A model generated the notes under the pieces. The model had not been told where the DNA came from. It ran no database searches and was given only the letters and a program-made list of their open reading frames with translations. Position numbers and translations under genes: made by a program. Shown piece by piece: positions 22,301 to 36,646 of a DNA stretch of 64,000 bases; position 1 is the first letter of the stretch, and each line of letters opens with the position of its first letter. The DNA is taken from the NCBI GenBank assembly GCA_008360975.2, contig CM039184.1, positions 53,162,797-53,226,796 on the forward strand. Reading direction: 5' to 3'. Source of the stretch: Lichenostomus cassidix (taxonomy: Eukaryota > Chordata > Aves > Passeriformes > Meliphagidae).

Positions 22301-25300
22301 TTGGGGGAGAGCACTGGCATCTACCAATTTTCTGGGAATTCTTCATAATTTCAGAAAGGTCAGAGAAATACACCATAAAAACTGAGACAGAAGAATAGAA
22401 CTGTTGCTGTTAGTTTCAAGAAGCAATATCAGCCAGGAACAAAGAAGGGGGTGAATTGTGTGTTGCCCAAGTTGGAAATGGGTAAGCTCTATTTGTGTGC
22501 ATTTACCTTTGAGCACTGCACTTTCATCATATTAAATGAGCTTATCTTTTTAAGCAAAGGAAGGCTTCTGTCCTGGTGACAGGGGTTTTGCAGTTAATAA
22601 AGCCTTCTTAAAAAATGCTTGTTTATCATTCAGATTTAAAATAAAATGCTTCCATTTGCTTTCTTAAGTTGATAGTTACTTTCAGTCTTCAGAAATTTTT
22701 TCTGTAAAATTACTACTTATGTAAAAAAACCCGTTTCTCCAAAGCAAACTTGATTTAAGCACGACACATGGCATCTACACAATCCCCAGTATTTAGATCA
22801 GTGATCAATTTTTCTTTCTCTGTAGGCAGTGTAGAACTGATTTTCTTGTGACATTTTTATTAGTGAGTTCGTGTGTGTTACAATTTTGAAAGAACCTACA
22901 GATGCTTTAGCAGTCGTAAAATGAGACCACCATCATGTCTCTGATCAGGAATCACCCACTGTGTAGTATGTTAAGAATGAGATGTTGTTTTCTTTTTTAT
23001 TTCATCTGTTCAGTACCCATATAGCAGATAAAAACTGGTACCATGTTTTCAAGTTTACCATTTCAGATTTTTTTCATGTAAGTTAATTTAAAGCAAAGGT
23101 ATCTTGCTTCATCTGTAAAATCTTAGTGGTATATTTTATGTTGTAGGAGTAGATGATAGCAAGGGCTGTAGAGGAACTACCAGCATGAGAAATAAACACG
23201 TAGAGATACCTCTCAAAATACTGGGCAAAAACCTACCCAATAGTTTTCGGAACTTCTTTTTTCCTTTTTATGTTTGTCTCATGGACTGGCTCTGCCTACA
23301 TTAATGACTAATTCATCGTAACAGAAATGGATCACCATATTGAAGTAGTTAGTGCTGAGAATCAACATGTTTGTAATAAACATTTCAAGGATTTGAACTT
23401 CAGGCTACCTTTAACTTGATCCCTTGGATTGGCTCTTCTCACCATGCAAGCTGCCCAAAAGCTGCCCAAAGGCCCACTGGTTGGTTTGGACTTGTAACAT
23501 CCTCACTGGAGTGCATTTCATGTGCACTGAGCAGAGCTTCTGGGTTAGCTCCCTGCAAAGGGAATTCAGTGCTTCTGTGCACGAAAACTGCTCTGGGAGC
23601 TGAGCCAGCGTGCAATAAATGGGAATAGTCAGGGGTGGAGTTTGTTGCAAAACTGCATTGCTGCTCTGAACCAAAATGGTAATATATAGGCAACCATACA
23701 TTTTTTGTGGCTTTAGGAAGGCACTGCATATTTTTCTCCAGTGTGCAAACCGAGAAATTTTGCATGGTAAGGCTCAAATATGTATTTGTATATTTTTCTG
23801 GCCAGCAACCTCTGGTAAGTTCTGTGTGTTTGATGATGCAAACACAAAGCAAGCTACACTGAATTGTTATGTAAGCAGAGAAATCCTTACATGTGTGCTT
23901 TACATGCAACTTAGAATACTGGATTTTATCAAGTGATAAAAAGTGTGGTTCTCACATAAAAAATAGGAAAAATTGGTTTCATAGCTGCCATTATTTCAAT
24001 TCTCAAAAAAAGAGAAAGGGATGGGTTTGCCAAATCAGGAAAACAGACTAATTTTCTGTGATCAAAGAAGGCCCTGTGCTACATAGGGTTTCAAGACAAT
24101 GCTTAAAGAGTGAAAGAAAAAGGTCTGGAATCATGTAGGCTTCATTTAAAGCAATGTGCTTGATAGCATATCGTACAGTGAGGTATTGATTATGAGATCA
24201 GGAGTCAGAACTTCTGCATGCTAACTTTCACTTTGTCAGTGATTTCAGCTTTTGTCTAGTCATTACCATGCAGTTTCCCACCTGAGCAAAGGAACGTTAA
24301 TGTTTCAAAGAGCGAATAGGGTTCAATACTTAACAGCTTACCTTTCTGATTTCCAGTTTGTTTATTTGAATGAATCATTATTTTGCTCTTTAAATGCTGT
24401 TGAATTTCATTTACTACTGCTGGCTAACTTTTTGCGCCGAATGTTTTAATTTTGATTAGTCACATTTATATGTGTAATTTCAGTTCTTTGGCTGGATTTC
24501 TAGAGCTCAGATAAGGTTCTTCTGCAGCTGCTGGTGTAAGTACAAAATCTAATTTCAGTTAATTCTTATGTATGTGTTTTTTGCATTTGTTCTCAACAAA
24601 TGATCAGGCATATTTTGAGTGATTGCATGTTTGCAGAAAGCCAATAGAAAGGAATGCAAACTGAGTGGTAAAAAGTTTTTGATTGCAAAAAAAAAAAAAA
24701 AAAGGAGACTTCCTACTGCAGTGTACTCCAGTGACTTTGTGCTAATTCTCTTGAATTTCTTCCACAGGGGTTTGATCCATAAAGGGATTTGGTTACTTAA
24801 AATAGCAGTTATGTCCTAAAGTTCTTAGTATGTGCTATTAGAACTTCATCTCAGCTTTTGTTTAAGCTTTATAGAGTACACCCTTGTTCACACCACAGAT
24901 TATACCCACAATCCACCTCTTATGCTGCTTTGCTGCTGGTCCAAGGGAATGGTGGTGCCTGAAATGAGGGGCACTGCAGGAAATTCAAGAAAATGCACTT
25001 TGCTGCCACTGATGTGCCTGAGCTCACTGAGAGTCTCCTTATTGTGATCTGGGGGTTCTTTTGCCACCTGTGATTGTGCATTTGCACATATCCAGAGCTA
25101 TGTCTGTCAGTTTGCAGGTCACTGCTGTAAAGACCTGACAGATAGATCAGCTCTGGTGCAACGATGCACCACCTCTCCTAAGGACTGTGTTTGGTATCAG
25201 CACAGGAGCAGGAAAGATTTCTCCTTGTAAAAGTCTTCCATCCACTTTTGTGCAATATTCAGTTTGATCCATACTCTTGCTAATAATATTTTGAGGATAG

Positions 25301-28300
25301 TGTTCCAAACTATACTTTTTCCTATCCCCAGATGAGAGGCTAAGTTTGCCCAGAGAGTTGGAAGATGGCTGCTTCCCGGGGAGCTGTCAGTCAGCTGTGA
25401 TTCCAAACTCCTAGTACGTCACACCCTAATTAAAACCAGCTTCTAGAATGTCTTTTCCACTCATGCCTTGAAATAACATTCTAGTTTAGGAAACTTTCAG
25501 ACACAGCCATGCTCAGCCCCTTTCTGAGTCTGAGAGGACTCAAACCCATATTTTCCACCTTCTGGACATCCTCTGCCTCTGGGCACATTATCTCCCTTTT
25601 CTAGTCCTGGTCCTAGAACAACACAAGTGTATTTGTCTCCTCATAAGGAGATACTTGTGTAAAGTTTTCCATCTCAGTTTTGCTAAACCAAAGGTTTCCT
25701 GATGGTCTATGAATAGCTTCAGATCTAGTTTTTCATTTGAATTGGAGGTGATCCACAGGATTGTTTAGAGATATGGTCTCAGTTCCATCTGACAAAAGAC
25801 CAGGAGCTTAATCTGCAAGGTGTTTCTGATTTTCTTCTTTTAATGAAATACAAAAAATGTAAATTATCTCCCCTTCCACCCCAGGTTTACTGCAAGAGCT
25901 GCAGGAATTATCACAACTGCATCTCTCAAACACATGATTTTTTTAAAAATTAGCAGGCTTTTAAAATTTCAATTTGGTCATCCTTTTAAAATTTGATCTC
26001 TAAAGAAAGCTTGCAGAACTCCCTAGTTAATGGGTCACCTGGTGTATCATGGAGATCAATACTCCTTACCCTCAACTATTTACCATTACATCCCCATTGC
26101 AAGTGACTACACAGAGACAGCTTAGGCTTTTACTTTAGCACAGTCCATACAGATTAATTAAAAAACAGGCCCAGTACAAATTATGCCAAAAGAAAAAAGT
26201 CCAAAGCATGAAAAAAAGTCAAAAAAAGAATTACATCATTTCCTTGTATCTTCCCTAAGGACAAGGAATTGGAGAGTATGAGTCAGTCTCAAGAAATGAA
26301 ATAAAAACAGCTCAGCTTTTAGTGACTCTTTCTTGTTCTTACCTTCTGGAGCAGAGCTGGCCATCAAGTACAAGCAGTAGAAATCTGACTGCCTGATAGG
26401 TCTTAAAATGGGAATGAAGGTGCATCTGTAGATACCTTGGCTTTCTGATTTGTGACAAGATGCAGTGACCAAGAAAAGTGGGCTTGAGTATGGGTCAGCA
26501 TGGCCTTGTGGATATCCCATCTCCTGCTGCCTACAGTCACCTACAAAGTAGATGTGCTCTACAGCTGTGTGTGAAATATTTTCAAAGTTCTGTGTAATAA
26601 GAAGAATACACGTTGCATGTCATTTTGGATGCTCAAGCCTCTTCTTTATGCCTCTCCTTTCCAGTCTGGAATTCAGAGGTGCTGTGAGGATGAAGCAATG
26701 GATGACTTATAACTGCTTTCTTGGTACAGGGACAGCACATTTTGTCTGTGACTTATCACTTTGGCATATCCATTTGCCATGTACTCACCTTGCTCTCTGT
26801 CCAACATCAGAGTTCCAAATATTCTGGCAAATTACATTTAATAAAAAACCCATATTTTCCTGCTTAATAGTTCAGTCTAAATTATCTGGAATATTAATGA
26901 ACTTGCTACTGTGTCTAAATGGTATTGTTTACTTCTGCTTAAATAATGCTCAGAATAACGAAGGGTCAGCTGTTTGAGCCAGGGGTTCATTTAACATCAT
27001 CTTTCACATTTCCTTTAAAATCAAGGGTATTCACAAGGTCTCTAAGGACACTTTGATAGACATAATACTGTATCATTTACATTGGTGAAGAAAACAAAAA
27101 AGGCAACACAACATATTTTTTGGTCACACTCTCCAGTGCCTGTGAAGTCTTTCAGGGATCAAACCTGGTAAGTTCCAGAACAACCCTGGAGCATCCCAGG
27201 TCAGAGTTTACAAGGCAGAAAGCTTAATTACCCAGCTCAAGTTTCATTGTCCCCCAGTTCCCGAGATATCATTTCAGAAGGAGAAGATTTGGGGTATACT
27301 TTTCCCCATATTTTTAGCTTTCTTTTGCTTTTGGTTTTTCTGTAATTTCAGTAATTTCTGGTCTCTTCTGTCTTTTTATAACATGTTTCATCCCTGTTTC
27401 AAATAGGTAGTTTGGTGAGCACAAAGAGTTAAAGGGCTTCAGCCAAGCTAAAAATTTGTATAGAACTGATGGAAGACTTAAGATAAGAAAGTAGGAAAGG
27501 CTTACCTGCAAGTATACATTTAATTTCCTTTAATAGTTTAGAGCCAAATCCCCCTGGGATTCATTTGACTGTGTCACAGTCTCAGTTTTCATTTAAAAAT
27601 AAATCCCTCTGAAGAGATACTGATGGCCCTACTGGTACCTGCGTGTACAATGTGAAGCAATAGCTGTGAGCAATGCTGATGTGCATCATGAAATTCAACA
27701 GAGCTCAGTAGCTTCAGCGCTGCCTGACAACTTTATCAAATGACCTCATGCACTAGGATGAGAAAAACATATGAAGACCTCATTAAACCCTCCAAAACCT
27801 TGGCTTTTGCAGAAATGATCTCTTTATCTCTGTCAACCTATGAGGGGCAAATGGGAATGAACCATGGGATGGGTGTGAGAAGCCAGGACCACGCAATTTT
27901 CATGTCACGCTGTGCCTTGGGCAGAAGCTTCCAGTCATCTGACCCTGTCCTCAGCATCTGTTTCCCCGAATTGCAAATAGTTCCATTACCATCATGCTGT
28001 TTTATGTCCTGCAAATGCAAATTTGCCCTATGACAGATCCAGTCCTATGTCTGATGGAGAAGATTTCGCCATCCCATATTGTGTGTGTGCAGGTCCTACG
28101 TAAGCCTAAGAAAAACTTTCTGATGTGTACTACTGATTGTTTACATATGTTATCAGGAAAAAAAACAGGAAAGGAAAGCTGGCAGTTTACGCTGCCAAGA
28201 GACCTGGCAGTGGTTAGAATCACATTTAGATCACTTCCAGTCAATAGGCTTTGTTTTCATTTTTTAAAAACCCCTTCCTAGAAAGTTGCTGCACTGCTCT

Positions 28301-31300
28301 TTTTACTCTGCTACAATAAGTCCAGAGGAATACCTGCAATGGCTCCTGTCCTTACAACCAAAGCAAGCAACATCAGGAGATGTTTCCAGAGAAAAAGTGG
28401 AAGGTGTGGGAAGATACTGTGCTTTATACAAGTTCAAAACATGCGACGCTGCTTGGAGCTGTGATTATGGTTCTGTGTGACAAAGGTCTTTTAATGACAG
28501 TGAAGTCAGGGACTTGTGATTCAAATAAAAATTGATGCCAAAAGAAGATAAAGTTTGGAAACAGGGCATATTTCTCATCTTTAGGTCAAGCTCTGTGTTG
28601 GAACTAAAAGATATGAGCACTGGAGAACTGGGACTCAAGCTGCCTGTGTCTAGGAATTGCCTGTAGCAGAGAGAAGGGTTTCTTGGCCAGCTAAGCCAGA
28701 AGAGCTCACAGCTTCTCTGAAACAAAATACTAGAGGGAATAGATGCCAAAGCAAGTTAATTAGTGTGAAACTAAGTTAGTGTGTTTAAATCTGTCTTCTC
28801 TCAGCTATTCACATATACACATAATACTGGAAATTTTTATAAGGTTAAATAAAATTGCAAACTTACATCAGCATCTCAAGTACTACAATTCCAACTAGTC
28901 CAGGCCCAAGCCTTGGAAGTCCTTTACTACTAAAACAAAATAGTTCTCATAGGGGTAAGCATTTGGGGACTGAAGACTGCAGGTTTTGAAAATGCTGACT
29001 CATTTTACAATAACAGCCTTAATATTATTTCTGCCTGAAGAGATACTACTTAAGCAAAAATAAAATGTAAACTTTAATATCAGCATAAATATTAGACATT
29101 CATATTAGCATCATCCAGAGAGGAAAAAAAGAAGTTCAAATGCAAGCAGTCACAGAGATAAGGAGCTCTAGTACAAATTCCATGTGAGAAGATGCAGTAT
29201 TATTGGTATCAAATTTTCTTCTGACATCTTAGTCATCAGAAGCACAAAGATGTCAATGAATGCTACAGAGGAAGTAGGGCAATGATAAATTCACTTCACA
29301 TCCAGCATCAGATTCCAGGTGCAAAACCAAAACAGAAGGATTATTTTCTCTACACATGTAGAAAAGTGACAAAAGCTATCTGCTTTTGACATCTAAATGA
29401 GACACGCTGAGAACTAAAGTTAGCATCCTAGTTTTACTGTGTCAGTCTAGAGAAGGGCAAACCAAATAGCAGCTATTGGATGCTGAAGCAGCATACAGAT
29501 TACAGCATACACTACTTTCCTCTGCCCTCCATGGTCACTTGGAAGTGATATGTCATAGGGTCATGTCAGAGGTTCTGGCTGTAGGTCACATGCCCTGATA
29601 CAACATTGCAAGGCATAAGAAGTTGTCAATGATACAGGAAAAGCAAAGTAATACTTGTAGGCTCAGATATCAAAGGAAAACCACAGCTGAAAAGGAAACA
29701 AGAAATGATGCTATGAAGTCAGAACGTGGTGGAAGTTATCATCTTCTGCTGTGTTTTCCTTGTGAGAGGGACAAAGATGTTTTCTCCTAAAGGCTGGCAA
29801 TGGTAGGACATTGGTGTGCAGAAATTTCATATTCCAGACCAACAGCGGTGAAAAAGAAAACAACCTTGAAATAAATGGACTTTCATGTCCAAATCTTCAT
29901 CCAAAAGACCTAATCCTGGTCTCAGCTACTTCAGATAGCAACAGCCATTGGTGCCAGACTCCCAAACACACCCCTATCTTTGAACATTTTACAAGTTTGA
30001 GAGTAGGATGAAAAGTTGGATGAGCTAATTCTGGTTGAGGTCAACCTAGTTCCCCAAAGCAGACTGACTTGGAATATTTCTCAGTTTAGCTCTTCTGAAA
30101 GAACTGTCTGACTTCTTTGCAGAAGAAGATTGAAAGTGGACCAACACTGTTAATCATTCTACAGAAAAACCATCATCCTCCACCTTGATTTCACACTTAT
30201 GACTCCTGCAAATGTCAAATAGACTGTGGCTCACAGCCAGCATATGGTAGTGGCACGAGAGCTTCTTTCCACTAGTTTCTTTAATTCACCATTTCCCTTA
30301 CAGATCTGAAAAGAGGTGAATCAAAACTAATTGCTTGCTTAAGAAGTAATACTGACTTACTCATTAAACTTTGTTGTGGGACTGGGTGCAGGCACTTGAA
30401 TGGTCTGGAAAATATGAAAAGAATTGGCTGGGGAGCAAAACCAGAGCTGATACGTGGTAATGGCAAAAACAGAAGTAGAAGTTATATAATAAAAGCAAAT
30501 TCCTATTGAATGCCTCTTTGTCTTGCTTTAAAGAAATACAGAGAAGCACTCAGGATGTACAGATAACTAGGCAGTGTTTCTCACTGCAGAGCTTAAGGAA
30601 AGAAGGAAATGCTTCAAGGGTTAGTTCCTGACTATATGGAATATTGTTGGACTGAAAGCAGTCAGCTGGAGTTCATCCTGATAGTCCCCCAAACCATTTT
30701 ATCACAAAAATGTTCTGTAATCAGTAAGAAGCAGTCACAGTATTTTCCCACCACTTTAATGCTTTGTAGGCACATGAGGGAAGGGGAAGAGTGTAAGGTT
30801 CATGCTGCACAATGAGCTTGGTCCATGTTTAAGAAAATGTATCTTGTGGAAAGAGAAAAAAAAGAACTATGGTGGCATGTGAACTTCAGCTCTTCCTCCT
30901 GCCTACTGATTATTTGTTCTATTTGTTAGGGCAATGTTGCTTGCATAGTTGTTCATATATACATCAAAGGAATAAAGATGAGTCAATAAACAGATGGATG
31001 CTACATGCTGTAATGTCTTTGCATCTGCTTCCACTGCTACATTACCAGCTGCGGAGAGACTCTAGAAGCATCAGTCCTTCTTCACAGGCTGATCACCAGC
31101 TTGGTGAAGACAGAAATTACCAAAGTAGGAAATTATAAGCATCAGAGTATTATACCTTCAGATAAACTTACATTGGCTACTTTCAGAGATAAGGGTATTG
31201 ACTTGGCCTTCAAGCAAGATCCACAAGAATGCCATTTTAACATCTGCTTTCTTTTTATGCCAATCTGCATCTTAAATGGAATCACTGTATTTCAGTGTGA

Positions 31301-31961
31301 TGTTTTGTAATGTTTTTTGATATAAATATTTCGTTGTCTCAGTGTAAGCATACAACTGCATAATCTTAAAAAAATAGATACTTTGTGCTTCAACTTACTT
31401 TGCAGTTTAGTTTCAGGAGTACAAGCACTCTCAGTTTGTATTCAGTTCCCACGATGAACTGCTCTACTTGGGTCCTTTGAACAGTGACATGGAAAAAGAA
31501 TTAATTATAGTTGTAGTAAAGTCAAATGCAAAATGACCCATTGAGGTTTCTGGTTCAGGCAAGTTCTTACACTGTTGTCCTTCTATTAGTTCACTTCCAG
31601 CTGACACATGATATATAAATAGTTGTTAATGTATAATGACCCAGTTATTAGAAGGAAAATCTCAGTCTTGGCCATAGCAAGATAATTAAGAAGAGTAAGA
31701 AGAGTTTCCATTTTATTTTGTAGCATTAAAAGTCATGGGATTGATGGCATCACAGCAAATTACTTTTCTTGCATTTTAGAGACACATTTAATAACTCTGT
31801 GAAATTATGATGCAGTCTGAAGCATTTATATTTTCCTCTTACATAATGCATCCCTGTGGCCAAGATGGAAGAATTGGTTCAGAGGTCAGCTAGTCAGTTA
31901 TTTTTTTTCAAAGAAAGTTAGAAAACTTTTCTATAAAATTCTCTACTCTGCTCTTGTGAAA
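19343..31961. other. Upstream non-coding region, second part
   Basis: I see no supportable gene. The longest frames (for example minus 20691-21149, minus 23439-23909, plus 26552-26977) show no conserved motifs and read as chance. Visible landmarks are a purine-rich tract (about 21297-21410), an 11-bp tandem (23449-23470), a 17-A run (24687-24703), a perfect octamer site ATGCAAAT (28015-28022) and an isolated RBPJ-type TGTGGGAA (28405-28412). Confidence 0.5.
24687..24703 (+). repeat. Poly(A) run, 17 bp
   Basis: An uninterrupted run of 17 A. The sequence before it does not look like a processed transcript or SINE, so it is listed only as a homopolymer. Confidence 0.9.
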
Positions 31962-32482
31962 GCCGACCTGAAGTACTGAATCCAGCTCCGAGCCCCTACA
32001 CAAGGACATGGTCCTGCTGGAGCAAGCCCAGAGGAGGCCATGAAGATGATCAGAGGGCTGGAGCACTTCTCCTAGGAAGGCAGGCTGAGACAGCAGGGGT
32101 TGTTCAGCGTGGACAAGAGAAGGCTCTGGGGACACCTTATGGCACCTTCCAGAACCTGAAGAGGGCTTACAAGAAACGTGGAGAGGGACTCTCTACAATG
32201 GCATGTAGTGGTAGATTGAGGGGTAATGCCTTTATGCTGAAAGAGGTAGGTTTAGTTTGGATATCAGGAACAAATTTGATACCATGAGAGTAGTGAGTGA
32301 GCACTGGACCAAGTTGCCCAGAGAAACTGGGGATGCCCCATCCCTGGAAGTGTTCAAGGCCAGGTTGGATGGGGCTTTGAGCAGCCCTGGTGTAGGGGAA
32401 GGTGTCTATACCCATGGCAGAGGGCTTGGAATTTGATGACCTTTAAGGTCCCTTCCAACTCAAACATTCTGTGATTCTATGA
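31962..32482 (+). mobile_element. CR1 LINE fragment, 3' part
   Basis: About 520 bp of CR1 on the plus strand, 5'-truncated. Recognisable blocks are 'CAAGCCCAGAGGAGGCC', 'CCATCCCTGGAAGTGTTCAA', 'GGCCAGGTTGGATGGGGC' and the end 'CCTTTAAGGTCCCTTCCAAC', with tail ATTCTGTGATTCTATGA. It covers the end of the reverse-transcriptase frame, which is broken by stops and indels, and the 3' UTR. The clear tail and overall match make it one of the better preserved copies here. Confidence 0.93.
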
Positions 32483-35400
32483 AATCTGTCAGACCTGAAG
32501 TGCTCTTACCTGGTCTTGGTGGGCTGCAGAGGCATTGCTGTGAGGTTTCTGCCTAGGAGCCTGTGGTCCTAGCATCCACAGTTCCAGAACAGCCCACTGC
32601 CCAAGCTGTTCCTGCGGCCAGAAGGTATTTGGGATCCTACTCCAGCCAAGAGCAAGAAAGCCTTGAAAGCTCAGACTTTTAACTTTGTTTTGGCCTCCAT
32701 CTCTATTGCAGTCAGCTTCCAACCCCAGCTCAAGCCAAAATTTGCATGCCTGCCAGGCATCCTACCACAGAGGGGGCTGCAGTGCTAATTCAGGTTGGCC
32801 TGGGCCAAGGATCCCAGGGTTTCCAGGCTCCCAGTCCACAGGGCTTTAAGGACTATACCACCTTTTAAAGATACATCTCAATCCAGTTTTAGAAGGCTCC
32901 AAAGCTGACATTTGTCTGAACATTTAGCATAGCCTTGGTTTCAGTGCTGTTTTCTCTACCTTCTGCAGTTAGCAGTGTATAGGTTTAGATGATTCTGGGG
33001 TGCTATGGTAACCAAACAAGGAAGCCCCTACAGCCACTGTGCTGGCTCAGATGAGTAGGTAAAACAGAGCACAGCATCACTGCTACCATATCTCTCTGCA
33101 GGGCTTCTGAAAAGAATTAAAAATAGCTTCCTGCTTTAGCAGGAAACTTCCTGTTATTTATATAGTCCTCTCTGTCCCCTAATGCAAGGTGTTAAATGAA
33201 ATGTATTTAAATGAAATGTAGTGTATCAAGTATTATACCTCCATGAAGCTGAACAAATTCTCATTTCCATTGCTTCCTTCTTGTGGGTACTAAGAGTGGC
33301 ATGAACAGAAAAGCAAAATGAGGAAGTTTTCGGACGACTGTTTTCTGCTAGAAATTCTTGTTCTTATTTTAAAATTAATTTTGGAATGGGAAAAGGGGGA
33401 GAGTCTTTTATGTAGTGTACCTTCATCACATTGCATATGCTTTCAGCTGTCTATTTTACCTCCAGCCAAGCGTTCAGAAATAGGGTCTTTAACTTTGCAG
33501 ATATTTGAAGCTTCAAGGCTTCAAACAAGACCTGGTAGAGTATTATTGCTTTTGAGTGCTACAGTAGAAAAGAGCAGTGTGGTATGGCAGAATGAGACAC
33601 TCTGAGACAGTGGGGCTGAAAACTAGGAGACTGTTATTTTTTAATATTTTAGTTTTCTTGGCAAGTATGTCCATCCCTTTATTGTCAGTAGGATACAGGC
33701 TATGACAGAGTGTTTGGAGTAGCAGGACAGAAAGTTCAGTGTAAGTTCTATTGCTGCAAACCATTTTTCCTGATACCAACTGCATCTGAAGGCGCAAAGG
33801 TACAAGCATGGGAATAAGAAAACTGGCTCCACAGGCAAACTGTTATTTTACTGGTGCAGGTCCAAGGAATCCAGAAAACAGCAAGAAGCAAGTGTCTGTG
33901 CTGTGGTTTTTATTTGGGGAGTGGAGGAATGAATTCAAACCAAGATAGTTTTCTTTTTCTGCATTACCACCTTAAGAGATTTGGTCATTTGGAAAAGCTG
34001 TGTATAGGTTCTTATCATTTTAAGTGATAAAAAAGAAGAAGAGTATCAAAAGTCTTGCAAAAGTGTGTGTTTCCTGCAAAACTCAGTCATTTATTCTCTT
34101 CCTTAGCAGCAGTAGATGGAACAAATCTTTCCAAGCTACCGAGGTGCAGTAGGTTTTTCTGCTGAATATTTTTGTTGCACCTCCCCAGCTGTTTTGACTT
34201 TTGAGGTAAAAGTGGTTTAATTTTTCAGATCTGTTAGGATTTGGCCTTCATGTTTTGTTTTCCTTTTCCTGTGTTATTGCAGACTTGTTCCCGTCTTGCT
34301 TACTTATTGATTGGCAGCCAGATAATGACACTCAAGAAGACTTTTTTTGCCATTATTTTTTTAGGAATGTTTTTTCCATGGTAGAAAAACCAAAGGCAGT
34401 GAAATTGAGTTAAAAAGTTTAGCATTCACAAGCTTTGGTTTTGTTCAGAATAACTTTCAATTTTCTCGCTTCAAAATACAAACAGCCAGAACTGTTTTAA
34501 CAACAATGGTGTAATAACTAGTCCCAGATTTTGATCCCATCCCATTTGGTCCCATCCCATTGATGTCCAGCCTGCTTTTAATTGTCTCAGTGTTATAAAA
34601 GTAAATTCAAAAGTTTTGAATTAGCAGTGTTTAAAGATCTGTGCAAATCTGGAACTCATAAGGCTTATACTGAATGTTTGTTCCAGAAAGTTAAGGCCAT
34701 GTCAAAGTATATTCATTTGTGGCCATTGCAACCTTAATTTTGGTCTGAATTGACTTTGTACAGAACTGAAGAAATTACATATGATGTTAAGAGAGAAACC
34801 AAGCCCAGAACTCAAGAGGATGGACAATGCTAGATGTGATCAGGGAAATAGAGATGCCTGATTATGTAAGAGTGGTGAGGAAACTGTAACCATATTGCTA
34901 TAAAACAACACATAAATGAAGGCACCAAACGGATGGGGTTGGTGTACTTTTGAGAATTGTGCATTCAGAAAGTATTGCTAATTTGGGTTGCACAAGAGCT
35001 GGAAAAAGCCCATATGAATTTGTGCAGCCACCTGCCTAAAGTCAAATGAAAGTTTTTGTGCAGCTAGGCAGACAGAAAGGAAGATGACTAAAAGTATTAA
35101 AATGAAGCAATTCAGCTTTCCTATTACAGCTAAAGATATAAGGCACAAAGTGAAAGAATAATCAGGGAGAATTTGAACCTAGTAATCATTAGATCAATAA
35201 AAAAGAATTTGTTTAGGACAACTGGGAACTTAAGAATGTTAAAGCAAGCACAAAAGTTTTTGTTTTGGCCAGGAATGTCTGGAAAGGGAAAATAATTTTT
35301 TTTCTAATGTCAGCAGAAAACTTTGTCTAAATGTCAGCAGCAAGAAGAAAATGTGAAATCATCAGCAAAAAGAAGCATTTATCATTCCTGAACTTCCATG

Positions 35401-36633
35401 TCACCTCTGGCAACTTCTGGGAACAAGCTTTTCTGCAGGGAATAGTATGAATATTTACAGGCAATAGATTTCAAATATTTTTAAACATCTCCCTGAAAAC
35501 AAAATATATCATTGGATGTCCACTCCAGAATGGCCTTCTGTATCTGAGAGAAGAAAAAGTGTGAATACTACAACTACTTTTAAGCAAGATCCAGAAAGAT
35601 TTTCAAAAAAGCAATACTGAGGATGGTGGGGTTTTCTGGTTTTGCTGTAGAGACATAGTTGAACCTAAAATGCTGAAAAAATGAACCCAATGCAGTCTTA
35701 TAAATCACAGTGACAATAATCACTGTGGAACATATATGTAGCATTCAGTTTAAAAAAATTAATCAGGAAAAGGTAGACAATCTCATAACAGGTTATTAAC
35801 AGATAAAGGTGAAAATCCTCCCCTGGTCAGTGTAGTGATGCTCTGGCATGTACCCAGTCCAGCACTGCTTGCATCCATATAGCATCTTGCATATGTAAAG
35901 GCTGGAAAATGACAGCAGCAGCTCATCTCCTTCAAGCATGTGAAACTTTCAGCTGAGGCCCTCACAGTGCAAACCACTCAGTCTACAAGGCAGCTTAAGC
36001 AGCCACAGCAGGAGACTGATTGCCCCCTACCAGCCCACCTGGCTGTAAGAGCCCCTCGTGCTGTGAAATGCCCCTTGTGACCAGTCCAGTGTGACAGCTT
36101 GTGCTCCACTCTGTCCCTTGCATTCTCAATGCCTGGGGGTATCTAAGGTGCTGCTAGGTGCCCTTCATGGTACTACACCCTACTCCTTATTTGTAGGTTT
36201 AGGCAGACTTCTGGGCTGAGCTTGATGGAAAGCTTATATGATGTTGGACAGAGGTCTGGCTCTGCTGGCAGGATGGAGGAAGAGGTCTTATCTTTGCTTG
36301 CTCTAAACCCAAAACAAGTTACTCCTAATAAAGAAAATATGTTTGGCCTGCAGGTAGAGACTAGGGGTGAATAGGTATTTTTTGTATTTTTCTGCTTACC
36401 AAGGTCTGCTTTGGAGCTACACAAAAATAGTTAGGTTGACAAAGGTTTTTCTTTCAGAAAATGTTTGAGTTTTTTTGTAAATTGTGACACTACCTGCCTG
36501 AAAGGCATATCCTACCACAGAGTCTATGCTAGAATTGTGATGAAGCCTAAACCCATGACCACAATAAGGCACAGTGTCTGCAAGAACTAGACCTGTCTTC
36601 TCACAGTGTTCATCAGTAAATAGTGCAAAGTCC

Positions 36634-36646
36634 TTTTTTTTTTTTT
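36634..36646 (+). repeat. Poly(T) run, 13 bp
   Basis: An uninterrupted T homopolymer with no recognisable retroelement attached. Confidence 0.85.

Noticed and set aside
23439..23909. 156-codon minus-strand ORF
   Set aside because: No motif, no gene context and no start or splice support; length is within chance for this much sequence.
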